A stretch of 13,333 nt of DNA, taken from Candidatus Altimarinota bacterium (GTDB lineage Bacteria > Patescibacteriota > Gracilibacteria > RBG-16-42-10). A program made the translations under genes and the position numbers. The notes beneath the pieces are model-generated. The model was not told the origin of the DNA. It saw only the letters and a program-made list of their open reading frames with translations, and did no database searches. This document shows positions 4,980 to 12,800 of the stretch, piece by piece; position 1 is the first letter of the stretch; every line of letters begins with the position of its first letter. Location: the NCBI GenBank assembly GCA_017984655.1, contig JAGNZB010000029.1, positions 1 to 13,333 of the forward strand, written 5' to 3'.

Positions 4980-6626
4980 CTAGTAAACTGCTTGAACATA
5001 GCACTCCTCACACAAGACTGTTCGCTTACTAGTATCATAAACAGTCTCGATTTGTTTCTGACACTGGTGACACTGTGCCAGATGGAGCTCTTCCATAATA
5101 AAAAGACGAGATGCCAAGAAACCGATTCTTTCTAGTGGAGAAATGCGAGGGATCGGGAGCTGTTGCGTACGATAGTATTCTAGCTCTTGTTTGGTAATCC
5201 GATATTTCTTACCGCTTTTTTGACACAACAAAACTGCCTGCAAGATATCATCATGAACATCTTTGATATGCTCGGGGATCGTATAGTCACTGACATATGA
5301 CTCGACTGTATGATTTCCCCAATGGAACCCTTCCTTCTCAGCTTGCTCCTGACTAATAGGAAAATACGTGAGAGCATCACTTTCATTGTAGTAGAAAGGT
5401 GACAAGTGACGAGGGAAGAAATCCTCATGCTCATTATTCGCCACCATAGACTGCTGAATCTGATCACGGAGCTTGAAATACTCCTCTGCAGAATATTGTT
5501 TATTGAGAATACAATATTGTTTATTCTTGATACTAATACAACCAAAACAGTATGTACTGTTATTGGTATAGAGACTCCACATCACATTACGATTACGAAC
5601 CAAACCTGACTCACTACAGTACTGACAGTTGTAATGAATACCACTATGACAATTGTAGCTCAGCTCACCATCTTTGGCTGAGATCATCCCAAAACAGTCT
5701 TTGCTATTAAGCAAAATCAACGAGTGCTCGACATCTACATCATTGGAACAATAATAATCATTATGTGAGTCTTTGAGATTATTGATGTGGTTGCCACTAC
5801 TATTCTCAATGCTCTTACCAGCATAGTATTTGATCGGAAATTGATTACAGAATTGTTGAAATTGACTACGAGCAGCAGCTAGAGCAGGCAGCGTGCCTAA
5901 ATCCAGATCAGCTAAACGTTTTTCATACTCCTCCTTAGTGAGCTGCTCATTGTACCAGCAATACTCCTTATTATTGAGATTAACACAGCCAAAGCAGTGC
6001 TTACACGCCTGACAGTTTAGCAAAAAAGAACTATCACTACAGTGATTGGAGCTTTCTACAAAACGACAATTATAACAATTCTCCACATGCATGCAGCTAT
6101 AACAAAGCTCACTAAAGTACGTATGGATACAATCAATCAGATTTCTTGATTTACCAATCACCCAGCAAAAAAGACAATCCTGGCAATCAAAACAACTAAA
6201 AGTCAGATAACAATTTTTGACACTGATGGCACCATTTACATAGTCACTATTTTCCACCCCACTGACATTGAGGTTGGGTAGGGGAGTGCGCTTCATCAAT
6301 TCACCGAATTGTTCAAAAAACGGTCTACTGGGATCATAATCCTGACCAAAGCTAGTAGCATCCCAACTATCACCATTCCAAACCTCACTATCATAAATCA
6401 CTAATCCTTTCTCTGGTGGAAAACAACTGAGGATCGACTTCTGAGAAGCAGCACAGGTCGTGTTGTATAAATGAAAGCGATTACGCCAGTTGGCAATATG
6501 CTTCATCCGCTCGAATGGATGTTGTTGTGGCAACGGCAACTTTCTTTCCAGACAATATGTTTGTTCCGCTTCAGAAATACTAAAAGTCTTACCAGAAGTA
6601 CGACAAACAGCTGTGATGACTGGCAT
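4980..6626 (-). CDS. Cysteine-rich repeat protein with zinc-ribbon ends (CPR-type, unknown function)
   Basis: The protein has 548 residues from ATG 6626. An in-frame ATG at 6779 adds 51 residues that run through the intergenic region into the divergent gene, so I reject it. Two copies of a lead module, CxxSGKxxxI...LPxP..xPxER, lie at 8-40 and 468-500. The N-terminal half has WNGDSWDATSFGQDYD (83-98), RPFFEQF (101-107), then a Cys-dense stretch (139-214) with many CxxC and CxC spacings. CFGC...NKxYC...N...EEY occurs twice (211-234 and 360-383). The C-terminus has an intact CxxC (519, 522) and CxxC (539, 542) pair that should bind zinc. I recall similar proteins in CPR genomes under the label 'caib/baif family', which has no functional support. 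There is no signal peptide or membrane segment. Nucleic-acid or protein binding is a guess. Confidence 0.75.
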   Translation of the reverse strand: MPVITAVCRTSGKTFSISEAEQTYCLERKLPLPQQHPFERMKHIANWRNRFHLYNTTCAASQKSILSCFPPEKGLVIYDSEVWNGDSWDATSFGQDYDPSRPFFEQFGELMKRTPLPNLNVSGVENSDYVNGAISVKNCYLTFSCFDCQDCLFCWVIGKSRNLIDCIHTYFSELCYSCMHVENCYNCRFVESSNHCSDSSFLLNCQACKHCFGCVNLNNKEYCWYNEQLTKEEYEKRLADLDLGTLPALAAARSQFQQFCNQFPIKYYAGKSIENSSGNHINNLKDSHNDYYCSNDVDVEHSLILLNSKDCFGMISAKDGELSYNCHSGIHYNCQYCSESGLVRNRNVMWSLYTNNSTYCFGCISIKNKQYCILNKQYSAEEYFKLRDQIQQSMVANNEHEDFFPRHLSPFYYNESDALTYFPISQEQAEKEGFHWGNHTVESYVSDYTIPEHIKDVHDDILQAVLLCQKSGKKYRITKQELEYYRTQQLPIPRISPLERIGFLASRLFIMEELHLAQCHQCQKQIETVYDTSKRTVLCEECYVQAVY

Positions 6627-6641
6627 AAGAAAAAATAAATC

Positions 6642-6670
6642 AGTAAAGGCTAAACTACTACATACACCAA
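6642..6670 (-). promoter_or_regulatory. Possible promoter of the Cys-rich gene
   Basis: On the minus strand, TTGGTG (6665-6670), 17 nt and TTTACT (6642-6647) would start transcription about 10 nt before ATG 6626. The boxes are mediocre, but the placement agrees with the short-leader style of neighbouring genes and with the start at 6626. Confidence 0.3.
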
Positions 6671-6764
6671 TCACATCAATAACATTCGCATCATATTTAG
6701 AACCAATAAAAATTACAACACGCTGGGTGCAGAGCATCAACAGCTCAAATTTTCGGCAGAGCAG

Positions 6765-6792
6765 TTGACAACAAAACAAGATAACGTAACGT
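6765..6792 (+). promoter_or_regulatory. Possible promoter of the 183-residue gene
   Basis: A perfect TTGACA (6765-6770) is followed after 16 nt by TAACGT (6787-6792), a weak -10. The reading frame also opens with TTG at 6765. That codon lies inside the -35 box, so it is unlikely to be transcribed, which points to ATG 6816 as the start. Confidence 0.35.
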
Positions 6793-6815
6793 ATTGCCTA
6801 AGAATAATTTGCACA

Positions 6816-7367
6816 ATGCTAGGAGAAGGTGAAGCCCGCAAACAATTATATGATTCTCAAGGCATCGATGACAGCCTCCTCAATCACCCGTTGTTTCAAC
6901 GAGCTTGGCGCAGAGTGATAGCCTTCTGTACATGTATAGAAGGCCATGGCTCGATCGAAGACTTTCTCTATGGCTTTGTCAAAAACATCTGGAGCGCCGG
7001 AGCTGATGATTATGTTCCCCAAAGCATATTCTGTTTGAGCAACTGGCAAATGGTGCTCGATCTCTATATCAGGACGCAATTCAATAATGAAGCAGCAGCG
7101 CACTACCCCTACTTTCAACTGGCAGCAAGTCAATTGGCAGCACGAATTACTACAGAAGACGAAAGCGAACCTGACCAAATCGCTAGACGATGTACAAGAG
7201 GACTTGAAGAACTCATCATCCAAATTATCAAGATAGCAAACCTCCACCATCGGGGCTTGGCACCAGAAGCACTGATGCTGTCACCACCAGAGGCTGATGT
7301 ATATATGCGATGTACGCTGAGAGGTATTATCGGAAAAGATATGTTTACAAGAATCAGAAATCCCTAA
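6816..7367 (+). CDS. Hypothetical protein, 183 residues
   Basis: I do not recognise this protein. It looks soluble and largely helical, with no signal peptide, membrane segment or known catalytic motif. Visible features: a Trp-Arg-Arg segment after PLFQRAW near residue 30; Cys at about 37 and 39 (CTC); a hydrophobic mid-region around CLSNWQMVLDLYIRTQF; an acidic TTEDESEPD stretch; and a C-terminal RGIIGKDMFTRIRNP. The in-frame TTG at 6765 would add 17 residues but coincides with a TTGACA box. The gene is divergent from the Cys-rich gene, sharing a short promoter region, and convergent with the DUF5665-like gene. Codon use resembles its neighbours, so it is a plausible real gene. A 24-nt near-palindrome (6921-6944) lies inside it. 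Confidence 0.6.
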   Translation: MLGEGEARKQLYDSQGIDDSLLNHPLFQRAWRRVIAFCTCIEGHGSIEDFLYGFVKNIWSAGADDYVPQSIFCLSNWQMVLDLYIRTQFNNEAAAHYPYFQLAASQLAARITTEDESEPDQIARRCTRGLEELIIQIIKIANLHHRGLAPEALMLSPPEADVYMRCTLRGIIGKDMFTRIRNP

Positions 7368-7396
7368 GAACAAGCAATACATACATTCTCACGTCA

Positions 7397-7690
7397 CTAT
7401 CGACGTGTATTCTGAACGATATCGACAACTTTCTCCACTAGAGGCTTGAGAAACTCAATGCTAGCTAATTGGGTAAGAATAAATATCACTAATGCCACCA
7501 CAACAGTTGCCCCCATCACAGTCCCAAAACCGACCAAAAGTGCTGAGAATAATTTGCGAGGCCAAGAATTGAGCAACCGCAACTCCTTGCGCAACAAGCG
7601 AATCTCATGCGCCAATACTTCTTCCTGATTTTGCTTCTTGCTTTCTGCAACTGGTACCTGATGTGTATGAGCTACTGCTTTCTTGGTCAT
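7397..7690 (-). CDS. Small single-pass membrane protein, DUF5665-like
   Basis: The protein has 97 residues from ATG 7690; an in-frame TTG at 7756 would add 22 but is less likely. Layout: a polar N-terminus (1-22); a charged helix with coiled-coil character, HEIRLLRKELRLL (28-40); a basic NSWPRK; then a glycine-containing membrane helix, GFGTVMGATVVVALVIFILTQL (54-75); and an amphipathic C-terminal helix (76-97). A charged helix followed by a GxGTxxGATxxVA membrane segment matches what I know as DUF5665, a small bacterial membrane family of unknown function common in CPR and Gram-positive genomes. It converges on the 183-residue gene with a 29-nt gap and no evident terminator. No function can be assigned. 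Confidence 0.7.
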   Translation of the reverse strand: MTKKAVAHTHQVPVAESKKQNQEEVLAHEIRLLRKELRLLNSWPRKLFSALLVGFGTVMGATVVVALVIFILTQLASIEFLKPLVEKVVDIVQNTRR

Positions 7691-7711
7691 ATAAGAGAGA
7701 AAAGTACTGAC

Positions 7712-7720
7712 ACTGTAACA
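7712..7720 (-). promoter_or_regulatory. Possible extended -10 for the DUF5665-like gene
   Basis: On the minus strand TG-T-TACAGT reads as an extended -10 element, placing initiation about 15 nt before ATG 7690. No -35 box is evident. Confidence 0.3.
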
Positions 7721-7884
7721 AAAACTCTGAGGAAGACGAGGATACAGAACCAACAATTGTCTATGATCCTATTGTTAAATAAAAAAACCATGGTAAAAAG
7801 AGATTATCCCCACACGTTCTAGCCGCTTTAGGAGAGAGTCATTGATAACGATACAGACCAAATATTACCACACGCTCTTGATGG

Positions 7885-7913
7885 TTTACTTGAATAGATA
7901 AAAGTGTTATTTT
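7885..7913 (+). promoter_or_regulatory. Possible promoter of the MFP-RND unit
   Basis: TTTACT (7885-7890), a 17-nt spacer and TATTTT (7908-7913), with an upstream TG at 7905-7906, form an extended -10 promoter about 28 nt before ATG 7941. There is no Shine-Dalgarno before that ATG. The rest of the gene-free stretch (7691-7884) is AT-rich and holds only short repeated words, GATACAGAACCAA at 7741 and GATACAGACCAA at 7850. I see no RNA gene there. Confidence 0.35.
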
Positions 7914-7940
7914 GCTAAATAAAACAATTTTAGATTTTGT

Positions 7941-9866
7941 ATGCACCACAATCACCACCAATTCTGGCTCGGAGCTACTGGCACGCTTATCATCCTCGTC
8001 ATTGGCATCTTTACACTACAATTACTCCCCACCAGTGCTGCACTCCCTCTACCACCACTACCCAGCACTGCTAGTGGCAGTCAGACATTCCAAACACCAA
8101 CAAAAGTCAGTGTGATCACGATCAACAACCAATTGACTCCAGCCAGTAGCCAACCCACCTTTATCAATCTACGGGGGAAAATCATTGCTGATAGCAATGT
8201 TAGATATAGCGCTGGAACCGCAGCAACAGTCACCAAAATCAATGTGGTCCGTGGCCAAAGTGTCAAAAAAGGCGATGTAGTAATGGAACTCGGCGGCAAC
8301 AAGGGCAACAAACATGCACTTGAACTCGCCTATGAGCAAGCCACTATCAACAAACAAAACCTTCAAAAAACAATGCAGAATACTACCACTAGTACTGCCA
8401 TCGTCATTCGCCAAGCTGAACAACAAAGAAATGCAGTTGATGTCTCTAGTAGAGAATTAGCCACATCACTCCAACTCACTCGCAATGCTGGTCGCTTTGC
8501 AGTAGAAGGAGCGACACTTGCTCTCACAAATTTACAAAACACGACCACGAGAAGCCAAACCATCAGAGACCTCTCCGCCAATCAAAGTGATGTCGTATTG
8601 GAACAATCTGCTGAACTTGCTGAAATTGCCCTACAAAACAGTGCCCGATCACTGATCATTGGCTTGGATGGCAGTGTACTTCCACTTTTGAATGGTATCA
8701 GCCAAATTACCAACGATCGAGATATCCGTGACGACGTCGACGAACTCGAAGATATTATCGATGACCTCAAAAATTACCGAGAACTCAGTGATTACGAAAT
8801 CGTCTATAAGATCGATGACTTTAGTAATAGTTTGTATGATTTACTCGATCTCTTGGAAAACAGTACTCGCAATCTCCAGTTGATCAACAACGCCAATACA
8901 AAACCACTCACTGATGCCTGGAAGCAACTCAGTGGGACCATTACTGGCAGTGTCACAGCCTCAATAGCTCAGCTGACCAACACCAGAAACTTAGTGAATA
9001 ATGGACCTACCAACAGCGAACTACAACTCGCCCCCACTGACCTCCAAATCAGTGGCTCTCTTGACCAACAGCGAGCACTGGCTCTGACAATAGAACAAGC
9101 CAAGAATGCTAGTGCACTTCAAGAACAAGCCCTCAGTAGCCAAATCCAATCCCTAGCCCAACAAAAAATCTCAGCAAACCTTGGTATCGAAGCAGCAAAA
9201 GCAGGAGCCAAAGCGCAGAAAGACTCTCTACAAGGCCAACTAACACTGGCTGACAAACAGATCGAACAGGCAGCGCTACAACTAACACAGTTACGAGTGA
9301 TCGCAAGTAGTGATGGTTATGTAATCGATATCCCAGTCACTCGTGATGAAGAGATCACCGTCGGACGGGAATTGATCACTCTTTATGGCGAAACTGCCAG
9401 CTATATTCGCTTAGCGCTCAATCCTACTGATCGTGATCAACTACGTGTTGGCACGAAAGTAGCCATCAGCTTGAGCACCGACAACAATGACGTGCCGGCT
9501 ACTATCACCAAGATAGCACCAGTTGCAGACCAGACTGGCAACATTCCAGTCGACGCCACATTCGACGAAGACAATCTACCTCTTGGACTTGCACCAGGCA
9601 CAAATGTCATTGCCAGAGCGACAATCACTCCAAACACAACCGAGCCGATTACCAAAGCAATCTTTGTACCAATCACTACTGTCATTATCGACAATGGTCA
9701 GAATTATCTCTGGCTCTACAACAACGGCACTGCACAAAAAACACCAGTAGTGCTCGGTCCTACCCAGAGTGATCAAGTACAAATCCTCACACCGCTCACC
9801 AATAACCAAATCATTACAGGACCACTGACCGAACTACAAGATAAGCAAGCTGTAACGATCCAATAA
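7941..9866 (+). CDS. RND-type membrane fusion (periplasmic adaptor) protein with a very long hairpin
   Basis: At 641 residues it is well above the usual 350-450 of HlyD/AcrA-type adaptors. It has a His-rich N-terminus (MHHNHH), one membrane anchor (about 9-30), a Pro/Ser linker, and a biotinyl-lipoyl domain split in two: half one at about 88-118 (GTAATVTKINVVRGQSVKKG) and half two at about 450-480 (IASSDGYVIDIPVTRDEEITVG). Between them lie some 330 helical residues rich in Gln, Ala and Asn, including a very acidic block (259-305, DIRDDVDELEDIIDD). After half two come a beta-barrel (about 486-560, APGTNVIA) and a membrane-proximal domain (574-641, IFVPITTVI). The protein would link the RND pump to an extracytoplasmic partner. 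The permease gene starts 5 nt downstream, so they form one operon. No regulator gene is adjacent. Confidence 0.85.
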   Translation: MHHNHHQFWLGATGTLIILVIGIFTLQLLPTSAALPLPPLPSTASGSQTFQTPTKVSVITINNQLTPASSQPTFINLRGKIIADSNVRYSAGTAATVTKINVVRGQSVKKGDVVMELGGNKGNKHALELAYEQATINKQNLQKTMQNTTTSTAIVIRQAEQQRNAVDVSSRELATSLQLTRNAGRFAVEGATLALTNLQNTTTRSQTIRDLSANQSDVVLEQSAELAEIALQNSARSLIIGLDGSVLPLLNGISQITNDRDIRDDVDELEDIIDDLKNYRELSDYEIVYKIDDFSNSLYDLLDLLENSTRNLQLINNANTKPLTDAWKQLSGTITGSVTASIAQLTNTRNLVNNGPTNSELQLAPTDLQISGSLDQQRALALTIEQAKNASALQEQALSSQIQSLAQQKISANLGIEAAKAGAKAQKDSLQGQLTLADKQIEQAALQLTQLRVIASSDGYVIDIPVTRDEEITVGRELITLYGETASYIRLALNPTDRDQLRVGTKVAISLSTDNNDVPATITKIAPVADQTGNIPVDATFDEDNLPLGLAPGTNVIARATITPNTTEPITKAIFVPITTVIIDNGQNYLWLYNNGTAQKTPVVLGPTQSDQVQILTPLTNNQIITGPLTELQDKQAVTIQ

Positions 9867-9871
9867 TTGCT

Positions 9872-12800
9872 ATGACTGCATCAAAAAAAGACTTCAACTA
9901 TCGGATCACCGAATTCTTTCTCAACAATTCACGACTGACTATTCTGTCACTCATTTTGCTCATCCTACTCAGTGCTATTTCGCTGAGTGTGCTCAAAACC
10001 ACAGGTTTTCCTAATCCCACAGTCAATATTGCTATTGTTACCACCATTTACCCTGGAGCCTCATCAGACACCGTATCTCGTGACGTCACAAAACCAATCG
10101 AAGGAGCATTGAAAAACATCACAGGCATCGAAAGCTACACCTCAGTTAGTCGCAACTCAACCTCTGTTATCAGCGTATCCATCGATACTGATGCCAATAT
10201 AGACACAGTCCAAAACAAAATCAGCACTGCAGTACGTAGTCTCAAACTGCCCACCGGGACTGAAGCACCCCAAATCTCTGTCCCTCAGATTGGCACTCCA
10301 GACTTTATTTTCTCCCTTGCTGCAACAGACAAAGCCACACTCTATACTGCCTGGGACCAATTCAGAGATGACCTCAATGAGATTGCCGACACCAGTACAG
10401 TAACTCCACTCGCAGATCTCAAACAAAGAGTCCTGATCAAACTGGACATCGAACGACTCACAAGCTTCGGGCTCACTATCGAAGAAGTCCAAAGACAAAT
10501 TGCCAGTGTCGGCGAAACCCTACCAGTTATCAGCAATGTAACAATCGATGGTAGCAATGAAACTATCAGCACCAAGATTGCAGGGGATGATTTTGAGACC
10601 CTGAGAAATTTACGTATTTACACCCAAACCAACGCTACTAGATCACAAATCGCAACGAGTATTGCATTGAGTGATATCGCCCAAATAAGCAAGGACTACT
10701 ACTTTGAGAATAATGACAGCAGCTATGTCGGTATTCGTGTGGGTGGACAGAGCATCGTATTGCCTGCATTGGTGATCACCATCAAAACAGCAGCATATGC
10801 AGACAAAGTAGCTTATGCTGAGGAACTAGTGCACAAAATCGAACAATATAACGAAGTGCATCTGGTCGGCGAGGATTGGTACTTGGACGATACCAACGAA
10901 AAACCAGTCCTGTTCATTCAAAACTTATCAGCAAATGACAGCACAAAAGAACAAGTCAATGAAGTAGTCACTGGTCTGATCGGCGGCAAACTCAAAACTG
11001 AAAGCATATTTGCCAATCTTGGCTGGTTTCTTGGTGGTATCCAGCTAGTATTTCTAGCGATGTTGTTGTTCGTCTCTTGGCGAGCAGCAATTATCTCTGC
11101 TGCAGCTATTCCACTTAGCTTAGTGTTTTCTTTTATTTACCTCTACCTAACCGGTGAGAGTCTTAATACCCTGGTACTCTTTTCTCTAGTATTAGTTCTT
11201 GGCCTCGTCGTGGACCCAGCTCTGGTAATCATTGAAAGCATCCAACGAAGCATCGATATGGGGCATAAAGGTAAAGAAGCAGCACTTCTTGCTGTCAAAG
11301 ACGTTGGCGGCGGTCTATTTCTAGCTACATTGACCAATGTTATTGTCTTCTTACCCTTTGGTGTTATTTCAGGAGTACTAGGACAAATCTTTTCTTATAT
11401 TCCACTGACAATTATCCCCGCGACCATTGGCTCATACATAGTCCCCTTAGTACTATTAGCCTGGTTCGGTGGCGCTTTCCTCAAGCCAACAAAAGGCAAA
11501 ACCAATGATGAAGAAAAAAACCTCTGGTTCATTGCCCGATGGCTCATTCAACTCAACTCCCTCATTTTGCACAGTCGAGTATGGGTACGGCTGATCATCA
11601 TGACGATAGCACTCATCATGCCATTCATGGTGGTGGGAGCATTGATTAGCAGTGGCAGTATCAAGTTTGCTCAATTTGCTAGCAGCCAGAACAGTCAATA
11701 TCTAGCAGTCAGCGGTACCTTCTTACCAACCAAAACACAAGCAGAAACTCAAATCATCAAAAGGCAGATCATCGAAACAATCGTCGAACGTCCCTACATC
11801 AAGCAGGTCTTTGCTCAATCAAACCGGCTATCGTTGCAAATCGAGCTAGTGGCAGCTGAAGAGCGCCCTGACACTAAATCCGTAACTATTGCCTCAGAAA
11901 TTCAAGAACAGCTCAATCAAAAGTTTGGTAGCTATTTGTTTGATATCAGTGTCGGCGTCCAAGGAAATGGGCCACCAGGTAGTGCTTACAAAGTCTCCAT
12001 CGCAATCAAAACAGATGATCTCGACCTCTTAGAAAAAGGGGCAAAAGATGTCGGCAAAACCTTACTGATGACCTGTAAAACGAATGGCATCATCAGTATC
12101 AATCCCAGTTGTCCTGATGACCAGAAAATGATCATCAAAATAGACGATGGCTATACGGGCAAAGAAAATCAGGCCCTTGATATTCTCATCGACCTAGATA
12201 CGCTCTATAGCAAACAGTTTATCTCTCCAGCAGGTCCGTTAACCACCAGCTTCAACCAACAAATAAAACGCCTGTTCAATATTGCAGACGAAAAAAAGAT
12301 TAGCTCAATTAAAGTGGCTGGCGATGAGACCGACGTAGTACTCGAAAAAGTCACCACTGACCCCCACACGCGAGATGACCTCACCAATCAACAAATCAAA
12401 AACACTCTCGGGGAGAGCTATACATTGGGTGCAGTAGCGACACTCCAAGCCAATACCCCCAAAGACACCATTCAAGGTGTCAAAGGTCAAGTTGTCGGCA
12501 CCATCCTAGGTCGGCTACGGCCAGCTGATGACAATGAAACAGGATCCGCAGCAGTCATTCAAGCGGTCGTTGACTACTATCAACAAAACAATGCTGAACA
12601 CACCACAGCATTAGGATTGCCAAATGATGCGATCGAGAAATACAGCGAGGGCAGTAGTGCTAGCTTTACCAAGTCATTCCAAGAACTCTTGCTGGCATTA
12701 GTATTGGCAATTGTCATGACCTATTTCGTCTTAGCCGTGTTCTTCGGATCATTGGGACTGCCACTAGTGATCCTCTTCACGGTACCACTGACCTTTATTG

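Noticed and set aside
6627..6779. N-terminal 51-residue extension of the Cys-rich protein
   Set aside because: It would run through the divergent promoter region and overlap the neighbouring frame. The family-like module begins right after ATG 6626.
9437..9809. Antisense and alternate frames within the adaptor gene
   Set aside because: The adaptor frame shows clear lipoyl and barrel motifs throughout; the overlapping frames show no domain.
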